Shown here in pieces: positions 34,660-44,936 of a stretch of DNA of 64,000 nt. Origin of the DNA: Turritopsis dohrnii (Eukaryota; Cnidaria; Hydrozoa; Anthoathecata; Oceaniidae); the NCBI GenBank assembly GCA_027922465.2, contig BQMF02000011.1, forward strand, positions 1,860,001 to 1,924,000. The letters run 5' to 3'. The notes beneath the pieces are model-generated. The model was given only the letters and a program-made list of their open reading frames with translations, did not search any database and was not told where the DNA came from. Every line of letters begins with the position of its first letter. Position 1 is the first letter of the stretch. The position numbers were made by a program, and so were the translations under genes.

Positions 34660-34730
34660 CAAAATTATTTTTTTGATAGACATGTTTCGACTCTGTCATC
34701 ATCAGTATAAATTAATTACATGCTGAGTCG
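34660..34730 (-). other. Penelope-like terminal sequence with hammerhead-like core
   Basis: On the minus strand: CATGTAATTAATTTATA, then CTGATGA, T, GAC-AGA-GUC as stem II, then GAAACATGTC. The segment is repeated inverted at 39310-39375. The CAUGU before and ACAUG after the core could pair as a 5-bp stem III with the cleavable UA next to it. Stem I is not convincing. Confidence 0.4.
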
Positions 34731-34924
34731 TAACAATATGCAGTGTGTATAAAAGAATTGGCCATAAAAAATGTTACCGTAGTTTTTAAATTCATATAAA
34801 TTTTTTATCAGTTGAATCCTTAACTTTTTGACTTTCTCATGATGTATTTTTGGAGGAAATAGAAAAGATATAGGTTTTTAACATCCTTGATTTAAAATCC
34901 TCTCGAATGGTGTAAAAATCTCAG

Positions 34925-35570
34925 ACCGAAATTTTCTGTTTCGTTTGTTTATGTTACTTCAGAGTTTACAATACTTCCCACGACTGATTATAATTGATGT
35001 GTTCTTTCACAATCGCATGTCATCTTCGACAAACTCAAACTATGGCTAATAAGCAGAGAATTGCAATTATTTGTTTGATTTATAGCTTGTCACCTAAAAT
35101 ACGTTGAGATATGTCTGGAAAGTATTTCTGGCCTTTTTTATTTGCTTTCCGCATATTTAGCAATTTTTAAGTGCCCATTAAATTTGACAATTTCCCAATG
35201 CATCTCATCAGCTGCCTGTCCCTCAATTAAATCTGATATGTAAAACTGATTGTAGCTATGGTAAAACAAGATCATTATAAACAACGCAGTAATTGTTTCC
35301 TGCAAAGTAAGTTTTTGTTAAATACAGATATTGATCTCCTCATACAAAATTGATGATGTTGCAGAAATCAACATCCTGAGCTTTTCATAAACGCTTTATA
35401 TTCCTTTCACGAGGAAGAAATGGATTACTTAATTTTTTGTGTTAAATTTTTTCAGCTGATAAGCCGTTCATTTGTCAAGAACTAATAGGTTTTCTTTTAA
35501 TGTGATCGTTCCAATCAGAGTAAAACAAAAGATTCGAAAAACACTCGAAGAAAATATTCGAAAACACAAG
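34925..35570 (+). repeat. Duplicated 5' flank of GPCR copy 1 (matches 39905-40642)
   Basis: The 5' flanks of GPCR copies 1 and 2 align over about 650 bp (for example ACTTCAGAGTTT, GATATGTCTGGAAAGTA and ACAGATATTGATCTCCTCAT with small changes), so the duplication included the likely promoter. Copy 3 shares only the last ~130 bp before its ATG. Confidence 0.7.
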
Positions 35571-36545
35571 ATGAACGCTTCGAATGATACTTTGGATTCT
35601 TTCAAAGTTGTTCCGTTCAATCATATCACTATACAGATCGGATTCGCAATTACAATCACTGCGTCTTTACTTGCCAATACAGCATCCATTATTATGCAGC
35701 ATAGAATTAACCACCATCGAGAAATCATGGGTGTGTTGCTCTACAACTTAAGCGCTTCGCATATTTTTGCAGTTATTGGCATTTTACCATACGCTTTATC
35801 TGAAGTCCTCAAGGATTACATCACCATTGGTAATCAAGAAATTCTTTGCAATTTAATTAATGGAACTATATTTTTCATTTTCAGTGGTATCAAATTACAG
35901 GTGCTTTGCTTGATCTGTTCTGTTCGAATTTACATTTTAAGAACCTCTTCATCAAATTTAAGCATCACAAAATTGAAGGTAATTTCCGCCATCTTCTGGA
36001 TAGTTTCCATGGCCATTATGTGTCCGTCAATTATTACCTTGAAATATTCTACAGAACAGCAGCTTTGCGCACGTGACTGGGGAGAATTAAACGGTGTTTT
36101 GTACAGTGTTGTACTCGCTTCGTTTACTTTATGTATTCCTTTAATTTTTCTCTTCACAACCTTGATCATTTTGAAAATGCAATCCGGAAGTGGATTACAG
36201 GACCATTTTCGGGAACAAAAACAAAAACGCTTCAGAGTTGCTCAGAAAAAAACGCAGTATCTGATCATTTCTTTTCTCTGCTGCTGGACACCGTTTGTTA
36301 TCTACTGGATCCTTGTAAACATAGCACGAATCTTCGAGGAAGATCATGATGGTCAGATTGAAAAGACAACATGGCGGAAGTACACAGTTTTGATGTCAAC
36401 AGTCAATCATGTAGTCGATCCCTTTCTCTATCAAATAGGTAGAACCTCGCTATTGGCGGAAATTTCAAAATTAAGTCGTTGTTTTTATGGTTCAAGGAAC
36501 ATCGATGAGAAAAAACGAGTGACTGTCGAGTTACGGTCGAGTTAA
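35571..36545 (+). CDS. Orphan rhodopsin-like GPCR, tandem copy 1
   Basis: Seven-helix receptor of 324 residues, single exon. I start at the ATG at 35571 (MNASNDT, two N-glycosylation sites) because the in-frame stretch before it has no ATG and is frame-broken in copy 2. Landmarks: N1.50 in LLANTAS; TM2 NLSASHIF, with His where class A has Asp2.50; ECL1 Cys in EILCNLI; VRI in place of DRY after TM3; W4.50 in IFWIVS; ECL2 Cys in QQLCARDW; P5.50 in LCIPLIF; CCWTPFVIYW in TM6; DPFLY in place of NPxxY. Compared with copies 2 and 3 it lacks about five residues in ICL3 (YLKERK region). Ligand unknown. The changed sodium site and DRY motif suggest altered activation, but it keeps the TM3-ECL2 disulfide. 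Confidence 0.88.
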   Translation: MNASNDTLDSFKVVPFNHITIQIGFAITITASLLANTASIIMQHRINHHREIMGVLLYNLSASHIFAVIGILPYALSEVLKDYITIGNQEILCNLINGTIFFIFSGIKLQVLCLICSVRIYILRTSSSNLSITKLKVISAIFWIVSMAIMCPSIITLKYSTEQQLCARDWGELNGVLYSVVLASFTLCIPLIFLFTTLIILKMQSGSGLQDHFREQKQKRFRVAQKKTQYLIISFLCCWTPFVIYWILVNIARIFEEDHDGQIEKTTWRKYTVLMSTVNHVVDPFLYQIGRTSLLAEISKLSRCFYGSRNIDEKKRVTVELRSS

Positions 36546-37273
36546 GGTCGTAAACCAGTATTTTGAGGATAATTTTTGAGTAAAATAAATTAAAATGACA
36601 GACAAAGCTGCGTTATTCCTCCTGCCACCCCGAAGATGGAAACAAATAACATTCATTTCCACAGGATGAAGATGTATTTACTTTTGATAATATTATTTTG
36701 ACACAAAAAGTTGTTAGTTTATCTTATCGATGTCAACAGATCTTCTAATCTTTTTGTCATCCTTAAATTACCATAGCAGAGATTTTCTATGAATAATGAA
36801 ACATAAGTAATCAAAGTAGTTCTAAACAAAATGTGCTACCCTGTTGCAGAGCTTCAAAAAAGGATAAGATTGAATGCTAACGATGAGCTTTTTCAGGGAT
36901 ATACCAAATTAAAGTTTTTGATGTAATAAATCGATTATTCCTTAAAATCAGCACAAAGCCTTAAAGACTTAATCAATCAAAGGTATCCACACTTGGATCA
37001 AAGCAATCGAACCATCTCGGCTAAAACCCACCTGTTTCAAGGCTGAATACCTGGCGATCTCACCTTCTGGTGCTTCGAAGGTGTTCAGTCTTACGTCCCG
37101 TTTTGTAACTTGATGTTTTGTAACTTCTTTCTCATAAAAAAAAAAACAAAAAAAAAAACAAAAAAAAAAACCCACCTTGACATTTTTGTTACGTAAGGTT
37201 TGCATAAGCAAGAATTAATTGCTTAGTTTTCAAACGGAAATTGCTTTTACTCTTTCATAAGTTAAAATCACAG
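36546..37273. other. Intergenic; 3' part of the GPCR duplication unit
   Basis: AACAAATAACATTCATTTCC and the following ~60 bp recur downstream of copy 2 (about 41755). A mixed poly-A tract (AAAAACAAAAA) lies at 37137-37170. Confidence 0.4.
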
Positions 37274-37478
37274 GATCTTAAGAATAAAGTGATACGATAT
37301 TGTAGAGGTCGCAAAGCTGACCAAGATAATGAATGGGATTGGATGATGTTAACGATGAATCATTCCAGATATATCGTAAGAAAAACACACACAAAGGGTC
37401 TCAATTTACCCGAGTGGCTCATGCAGAACAAAAGAAAACGTCAAAAATCCCCATTAGTTAACTTGATGTTTGACCGTG
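37274..37478 (+). CDS. Candidate isolated exon, unknown protein
   Basis: Open frame between an acceptor (aaaatcacag) and a strong donor (gtaagc): starts DLKNKVIRYCRGRKADQDNE, then WDWMMLTMN, with a basic end. The eEWDW-like context after a Tyr-Cys faintly recalls the C-terminal domain of M1 aminopeptidases. No neighbouring exon was found, so it may be a gene fragment or chance. Confidence 0.2.
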
Positions 37479-37479
37479 G

Positions 37480-38042
37480 TAAGCAAACAACTCCTTCTTA
37501 ACTCTTTTCAACAAAGAGTTTAATAACCAAACTCCACTTGAAGTTAATTACTATGACAACTGGATCGTAATGGCAGTTCTTTATGGCTAGACTCGATTAA
37601 TTATTCCCAAATGCTGTAATAAAATTTCAATATCACTTGTTGGGTGATAATCGCCGCAGTTAAACAATCAATTAGTCTCACACTTGGGATAAAGAAGCGA
37701 CCCAACATGGGTCCATTTCGAAAGAACGGGTCTTTGCGGGAATTTCTATGACATTATTTATATTGACTTGTCCAAAGAGATATTAACCTTTGCTTTGATG
37801 CCATTAAGGAGGAGATAACTGAATCATCATGGGAATAGTCAATTTATATAATTTTGATATCAAGTATAATTAATGTACCGTATTCTCTTTAATTAGCATC
37901 CTTCTCCAGTAAAACTCGCATAGTGATAATATTATGATGAAGGTTAAAGATTTCTCAACAATAAAAGAAGAACGGGCCTGAGACTTAAATGAATGGGCAT
38001 TAGAAATCTTTGTGCAAAATACACGAATTTACTTAGTCTAAG
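37480..38042. other. Intergenic, nothing recognised
   Basis: No coding or repeat structure supported. Confidence 0.3.
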
Positions 38043-38759
38043 CATGGAGGTATAAAACAGAAGGAGAACGAACTCTTATTTTTCTATTATTCAGATAATG
38101 ACTATGCTATTCATTGCGGTATCACTTTGATGTCATCCGTGATGCGCTTTCGGCTGGTTGTCGGTGAAACGAATACTTTTTTAAAAATTAACGACAATTT
38201 AAAAACCAAATATCATCCATTATAACAACGGATCAACTTGCTGCATAGTGACAAGCAGATTATTAAACCTAAAGCTTCCTTGAGAAACAAATGAAAATCT
38301 ATGTTTTTATACAGAGTTGAAGATATCGCGCAATTCATGTATAAGTTCCAATCTACATATCTTCTGACTTAAATGCGCCTCGATACTGCCGCGGTACGTG
38401 CAAAAACTTAGGATTATTCTCTCTTCAAAAACTGAAGCTCGGCGAAACTGCTTGAGGGGATCACGAGATATATAGACCTAAAGTTGCAATGTTTTCGTTG
38501 CATATTTGTGACGTTTTTGCATAATTCTCCCAATTCCTACAGATTATGCATGCTAAGAACTTTACCCTAACGATCTTTAATCACATTGGAGAATTGATAT
38601 GAACGAAATTTTCACGCAAGAACGCCAAAATTATAAAAATTATGCAAGATGATAGCAATTATATGTTATTACACACTGAGGACTTAAACAATGCAGCGCA
38701 TCACGGATAGTACAATAGCAGATTTTGAGTTCGTTCTCCTTCTGTTTTATACCTCCATG
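38043..38759. mobile_element. 717-bp non-autonomous element with 33-bp perfect TIRs
   Basis: Begins CATGGAGGTATAAAACAGAA and ends with its exact inverse; arms of 33 bp. Subterminal ATCCGTGATGCGCT (38141) is inverted near 38697. Flanks GTCTAAG / GTCAAGG could be a decayed 7-bp duplication. The TIR aligns with that of the 2.1-kb element at 30975 (shared GGAGGnATA, AGAAGGAGAA, AACTC), so the two belong to one superfamily. Confidence 0.82.
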
Positions 38760-39304
38760 GTCAAGGTAAATAGTAGCGGTATATGGCGTAGAAACGATGG
38801 ATATGGAAGAAGGTGGAAGAAGCTTTCATATCGTGCATTTATCGAATCATGGTTTTGACTGAAACAACTTTAACAATTTGTAAGTATAATCATGTAGTAT
38901 ATTTCCCAAGATTCCAATGTTTCATAATGTTAACACAGAAGTTATCCCAAAACAATGCTATTTTATGAAAAATGTCTAATACATAAATCGAGAAATTCTA
39001 TCAAGTTTTACCGAAAGATAACCTTTAATCTTATGTATCCATACTAGGGGAATTTTCCCACTTTATTTCTCTATGACCTCTACCTAACAGATGTGTTAAA
39101 AATAAATTATACAAAGTATAATGTTGATTATACAAGTTATGTTGATTGTGTCTTCTGTTGAACCGACGTGTGTTATTGTTACTGCAATTGTGATTTTTAC
39201 ACTTTTGACACTTTGTAACACTTTGCATACTTAATTTATAGCGCGTTTAACCTTTTCATCACAATTTTTAAAGAAATATGGCTGTAACTTATTAACTTTA
39301 TGCA
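38760..39304. other. Intergenic, nothing recognised
   Basis: No supported gene. Confidence 0.3.
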
Positions 39305-39376
39305 TATGTAATATTAGTAAATTTATACTGATGATGACAGAAGAAATGCCGAAACATGTCTATCAAAAAATCGTTT
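39305..39376 (+). other. Inverted second copy of the Penelope-like terminal sequence
   Basis: GCATATGTAATATTAGTAAA, TTTATACTGATGATGACAG and CGAAACATGTCTATCAAAAA match the reverse complement of 34660-34730; here stem II of the hammerhead-like core is degenerate. Confidence 0.4.
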
Positions 39377-40642
39377 TATTTACAAAAAAAGATTCTCTTG
39401 TTTTTCAACGAAACAGTCCTCATCTTTCGGATCATCGCAATAACTTCCACATCTTTGTAGTTTTAACAGAATTCATTTTCAATATTTTTGATTTCATTGT
39501 AAGCTTTCTATAAGCAACGTTTATAGTAAAGCCAACCATCTGGGTTTTTGTTGTGTTTTTTTTTCTCAAAAATACACCAAATAAATTCCAACAAGCTTTC
39601 AGTTTTCATTCACAACTATGTGGTCAAAACGGAACGAACCAAACACCTTACACCAATTTTATCTGAGATTATATTGGATTAAATTTCTTCCATTACAAAT
39701 TAAAAATGAAATGCTCTTACAGGCACAAGGATTTCTGCAACAATCATCTGCTAATCAGATATCTTTTAGGACAAAAATAAGTCTATCTTTCTTAAAAGAT
39801 AACCCTTTACACAGCACTTTGATAATGAAAAATTAATACGTGGAATCAGCAGCCACTGGATATGAATTTTATTTTCTTATTTGGGCAGCTAGTAATGAGT
39901 TTTTGAAATTCGTTTATTTACGCTACTTCAGAGTTTGTAATACTGTCTCTCGAGGTTATAATTGCTGTGTTCTTTGACAATCATACCCGATCTTCGACAA
40001 AATAAAAAGACGGTGAATTGGAAGAGAAAGGCCAATGTTTTGTTTGATTTAAAGCTTATCTCTTAAAAGTTGTTGAGATATGTCCGGAAAGTACTTTTGG
40101 CCTTTTTTTTGTTTCCAGTCCGAATATTTAGCAATTTTTAAATGTCCATTAAATTTGACAAAACCCCCCATTCCATGTGATGAACTGCCTGTCCCTCAAA
40201 TAAATCTGATATGAAGACCTGCAGCCTTGTGACTATGATAAAATAAGGAAACATATATCTGGACATTGTCATTATTTGAATCCATATGTATGATTACTTT
40301 ATGTCTTTCCTTGTTTTAATCTTATTTTATTTTTATTTTCCTCTACGCAATCATTGTTTCCTGGAGTGCGACTCCTTTTTTGTTTTATACAGATATTGAT
40401 CTCCTCATGAAAAATTGATGATGTTACAGAAATTAACATCCTGAGTTTTTCATAAACGCTTTATATTTCTTTTAGTAGTAGAAAATGGATTACTTAATCT
40501 TTTTAAGACCTTGTGTTAAAGTTTTTGAGCTGCTGAGCCGTTTATTTGTCAAGAACTAATAGATTTTTTTTTAATGTGATCGTGCCAATCAGAACACAAA
40601 GGATTTGAAGAACAGTTGAAGAAAATATTCGAAAAAAACAAG

Positions 40643-41632
40643 ATGTATGCTTCGAATGATACTTTGAATTCTTTCAAAGTTGTTCCGTTCAATCATATCA
40701 CTATACAAATTGGATTCGCAATTACAATCACTGCGTCTTTGCTTGCCAATACAGCATCCATTATTATGCAGCATAGAATTAACCACCATCGAGAAATCAT
40801 GGGTGTGTTGCTCTACAACTTAAGCGCTTCGCATATTTTTGCAGTTATTGGCATTTTACCATACGCTTTATCTGAAGTCCTTAAAGACTACATCACCACT
40901 GGTAATCAAGAAATTCTTTGCAATTTAATTCACGGAACTTTATTTTTCATTTTCAGTGGTATCAAACTGCAGGTGCTTTGCTTAATCTGTTCTGTTCGAA
41001 TTTACATTTTGAGAACCTCTTCATCCAATATAAACATCACAAAATTGAAGGTAATTTCCGCCATCTTTTGGATAGTCTCCATGGTCATAATGGTTCCATC
41101 AATTATTACCTTGAAATATTCTACAGAACAGGAACGTTGCTTACGTGACTGGGGAAAAATAAATGGCGTTGTATACAGTGCTGTACTCGCTTTGTTTACG
41201 TTATGTATTCCTTTAATTTTTCTGTTCACAAGCTTCATCATCTTATATTTAAAAGAGAGGAAACTGCAATCCGGAAGTGGATTACAGGATCATTTTCTGG
41301 AACAAAAACAAAAGCGTTTTAGAGTTGCTCAGAAAAAAACGCAGTATCTGATCATTTCTTTCCTCTGCTGCTGGACACCGTTTGTTATCTACTGGATCCT
41401 TGCTAACATGGCACGAATCTTCAATGAAGATCAAGATGGTCAGCTTACAAAGTCGACATGGCAGAAGTACGCAGTTTTGTTGTCAACACTCAATCATGCA
41501 GTCGATCCTTTTCTCTATCAAATAGGTAGAACATCATTGTTGGAGGAAATTTCAAAATTAAGTCGTTGTTTTCGTTGCTCAAGAAATGTCGAAAAGAAAA
41601 AGCGAATGACTGTCGAGTTACGATCGAGTTAA
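40643..41632 (+). CDS. Orphan rhodopsin-like GPCR, tandem copy 2
   Basis: 329 residues from the ATG at 40643 (MYASNDTLNSF), single exon, very close to copies 1 and 3. Same landmarks: SASHIF with His at 2.50, ECL1 Cys in EILCNLI, VRI after TM3, ECL2 Cys in ERCLRDW, P5.50, CCWTPF and DPFLY. ICL3 carries LYLKERKLQSG, absent in part from copy 1. In-frame sequence upstream has a TGA and an indel relative to copies 1 and 3, which shows that the region before the ATG is leader, not protein. Its 5' flank is a duplicate of that of copy 1. Confidence 0.88.
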   Translation: MYASNDTLNSFKVVPFNHITIQIGFAITITASLLANTASIIMQHRINHHREIMGVLLYNLSASHIFAVIGILPYALSEVLKDYITTGNQEILCNLIHGTLFFIFSGIKLQVLCLICSVRIYILRTSSSNINITKLKVISAIFWIVSMVIMVPSIITLKYSTEQERCLRDWGKINGVVYSAVLALFTLCIPLIFLFTSFIILYLKERKLQSGSGLQDHFLEQKQKRFRVAQKKTQYLIISFLCCWTPFVIYWILANMARIFNEDQDGQLTKSTWQKYAVLLSTLNHAVDPFLYQIGRTSLLEEISKLSRCFRCSRNVEKKKRMTVELRSS

Positions 41633-41639
41633 GGTTGTA

Positions 41640-42784
41640 TGACAGTGTTCTGACGGAAAATAATTTTTGAGTCAGGTAAATCAATTTGATACACAAAAGT
41701 TACATCCCTCGTATTCTCAACATTAGTGTCAATGTTTGAGTATATGATGAGATTGGAAACAAATAACATTTATTTCTGAAGGATGAAGATGTGTATACGT
41801 TTGATTATAATATTTTGACACCAGAATGAAAATAAATTGCTTATTTATCATATCGATGTCAACAGAAAAAGTGGTTTCACTTAGGGAATTTTCCACTTAT
41901 TCGAAGTGTTTTCGAAAAACTTTAATTTCTTCAAAATACGCAGTTTTGGGAAAAAAAAAATCAAAAAGCCCAAAATTACAAGTGCGAAAGATTCCAGAAG
42001 GGGTAGAATAAGACATAACGAGTTCAATTTATGAGAAGTACTTTTGTATAATCACTTCGAACCAAAGTTTACGACTTTTTAGTCTAGATTTATGATATGA
42101 TATTTTCTGTTATAAGAAACATACATGGTTCATCTAATTTATGTAACAACGCTATACAAGGTACGGTTAATACGAAATCATATAGACAACCTGAATAAAA
42201 GTACAATAGACTAAAATAGTGAAATCATTCTTCTCAAATCCAGTGGGATGATACTTCTCAGGCTATCATGATGGGTACACGCTCTATGCCACTATTTCAC
42301 AAGGAATACAAAAAAAAAAAAAAACGATGGATAAAAAAAGGCTATAATGAACTATTCAAATTTTAAAATCTTATTGATGAAGATCTGATTGGCTCGCACT
42401 GCGTTCGAATGTGTTATAGTTACAACAAATTTTCAAAAATGTCTTAAAATAAACAAGCGTAGTTTGATATGCACCAAACAAACAATAGCATCTGTTCTGG
42501 TTGATAAAAATCCTTTTTATGACCTAAAACGAAAAGGTAAACACTATATAGACCACTAATTATTTTTTGTACATCTATTAGTGGTTTTCTTTGACCTGCC
42601 ATGTAAGAGAGGTTGTCACTTAACACTTCCACTATGCGAAGAATTTATTGAGTCAAAAGAAAGCGACGAGAATTCATCGATACGCTTTTTACGTTCGAAA
42701 AACACAAATAAACGCGGTGGGTTTTCGTATAGGGAGAACACGGCATTATCGAAAAATTCTTGAAAGCAGAATATTATCTTAACC
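41640..42784. other. Intergenic, nothing recognised beyond the duplicated GPCR 3' flank
   Basis: First ~180 bp match the 3' flank of copy 1. A poly-A stretch at 42310-42325. No gene seen. Confidence 0.3.
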
Positions 42785-42903
42785 AAATTGGGCAAAATCT
42801 TCAAAAAGCCACTGCGATGAAGAGCATTTTTATTGACATAGTGTGTATATTTCTATAGAAATGCACTCCTTCGTAGTGGTTTTTCAAAACATTTACCCAA
42901 ATT
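42785..42903 (-). mobile_element. ~115-bp MITE of the AATAAA-bearing family
   Basis: TTGGGCAAAATCTTCAAAAA...TTTTCAAAACATTTACCCAA ends; internal CACTGCGATGAAGAGCATTT and TTTCTATAGAAATGCACTCC are the reverse of the copies near UBE2Z and PTRH1. Confidence 0.8.
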
Positions 42904-43599
42904 GAGACCTTAAAAAATACGACTACTTATAGAATCGCGTAACTGAGCATGCGATGATTATTATTATTCCACCACAAAATGGAAGCGGTGTCATCAAACA
43001 GAATATTCATTATAAACTATGACCAGTTGTTTCCAAATAACACGGGAAACAAATTGGTTTGACTAGCATTTTGTTCGTTCGAGTTGTATATTTGTTCTTG
43101 GCTTTAGGTGTATAGAGCTCATAGAAGACAGGTGGAGAGATTTTCATTTTACACTTAAACATAAATGTTAGGGTTTGAAAAATATTTAATTCATAAAGCG
43201 CTAATATGGCATGTACTTTTCACGTTTCTTGAATGTATGAAAAATATTCTAACTAGCAGATTAAACAATGAAATACAGTAGTTGATACCGTAGCTTGAAG
43301 ACTTAAAGAGTGCCACAATGACTTATCTAGTTTGTACCGCCATCGACGAGGATGAACTGCAAACACCAGAGGACATATCTTCTGTGGTAAAGGAAGCCCA
43401 CCTCTGTAGTGGGCCAGTCTATGAATTTGATCACATACGAGAGAAGGAAAAATGTCTTAATGGCGTCGTCCAAAATGTCACAGGGCCAGGCAGTAACTCT
43501 TCGAGACTAGGCTGTGCATTTGCAGAAACAGGGTTCTGAGCTGTTTGGCAAAGCCTATCAAGATCACAAAATTCTTAAAACAAGATGCTAAAGTGGCTG
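42904..43599. other. Intergenic; one unsupported ORF
   Basis: A 73-codon ATG frame at 43318-43539 (MTYLVCTAIDEDELQTPEDI) just precedes the DIRS-like relic and may be its upstream region; no domain recognised. Confidence 0.25.
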
Positions 43600-44857
43600 A
43601 CCGACATCCTCCATCTACTGGTGTTCAAAAGTGGCCAAGGCCCTTTCTTTTGGGCCCCTCACATCAACGGAAAGGTGGCGTAATCAATATTCAAACTACT
43701 CCACAAACTACTTAACAAATTTGTTCCATACGAGCACTTCAAAATGGAAGGTTTTCATTCACTAAAATTTCTTCCAAAGAAAGGCGATTGAATGTGCAAA
43801 TTAGATCTGAAGGATGCGTATTTCATTGTTCCCCTTCACGAATTATCGAAGAAATTTGTGAGGTTTAAATGCTTAGGAAACTAGTATGAGTTCCTCTGTG
43901 TTTATTTTGGTTTGGGTCCAGGCCCTCGTATATTCACCAAGTTATTGAAAGTTCTCTTTCTTAAGACGTCTGATGATATGGATTGTAATCTATTTGGACG
44001 AGATGTTGATTTTAGGACGGTCCCAGGAGGATGTCTTACAGGCAAAAGACACAGCCATTTTACTGTTACAAAATCTGGGTTTTATAATAAATTTAAAGAA
44101 GTCTGTTTCCTGGGTATGTTTGTGGACCATTGAGAGATGCATCCCATGTTGCTTACAAAAAATCTCCAACTATCGGTGTGGATAATCTCAAGAAACACCT
44201 CCTTGAGACAGGAATTTCACTAGAGGATTCCAACTTCATTGTTGCTTCCAGACGAAATAGTAGGAATTCAAATTCCTCATCGTCCTGAAGTAAGTGCGCG
44301 GGCTGGTGTGCTGAACAACAAGTTGATCCATTTCGGTGTCCTATTAGTTATGTGTTGAAGTACCTAGCCAATTCATTTAAAAACGACTACGAATATAGGA
44401 CTATTTGCTGTCACAGGTCTACAATTTCAGCATTCCATGATAAAATTGATAGGAAACCAGTTGGGGAAAATACTAAATTGCGTTCTCTTATTTCAGAAGT
44501 GTTTAATGAGAAGCCCCCTCAACCAAAATATACCTTTTGTGTGGGATGCGGAGATTTTGAACTATCTTGAACATAATTTAAGAGATCTCTATGAGATTTC
44601 TATCTTTAAAACTCTCTATGCTATTAGCTCTGACTACAGCTTCTAGGATTTTAGGTCATCTCGATACAAACTTTATGATTAAATCTAATGATCAGTGTAA
44701 ATTCACTTTTCATAAACTTCATAAGTCTTGGAGGCAAGGTCGACCCAATCCTGCGATTGTTTTTGCAAGTTATGCAGATGATGAGGATCTATGTGTAGTT
44801 AGGGCTTTAGATACTGTATTTGAAACGTACCAAGGAACGGAGAGAAGGTACTGTTAA
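43600..44857 (+). pseudogene. DIRS-like retrotransposon relic (RT and tyrosine recombinase)
   Basis: Frames change often, but the order of motifs is that of DIRS elements. RT part: CKLDLKDAYFIVPLHELSKK, YFGLGPGPRIFTKLLK, then IVIYLDEMLILGRSQED (catalytic YLDD changed to YLDE) and LLLQNLGFIINLKKSV. Recombinase part from ~44290: STISAFHDKID, KPPQPKYTF-like, LSMLLALTTASR (Arg of the active site), FHKLHKSWRQGR and DEDLCVVRALD. The sequence stops before the HxxR and Tyr residues, so the recombinase is truncated by the MITE junction at 44853. Confidence 0.75.
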
Positions 44858-44936
44858 TGATATCCGCACACCATTCGATCCGATAACTTTGCGCTGCAAC
44901 TGGAAAGGTACATTGTGTGCGGATGTCATTAATAAC
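44853..44936. mobile_element. 84-bp MITE
   Basis: GTTAATGATATCCGCACAC at the left and GTGTGCGGATGTCATTAATA at the right are inverted with one mismatch and a short end indel. It sits exactly where the DIRS-like frame is lost. Confidence 0.6.

Noticed and set aside
35472..35570. In-frame N-terminal extension of GPCR copy 1 (also 47629-47730 in copy 3)
   Set aside because: It begins at TTG, has no ATG, and the equivalent region in copy 2 has a stop and an indel; treated as leader.
36131..36349. Secondary frames overlapping the GPCRs
   Set aside because: Out-of-frame shadows of the receptor coding sequence.
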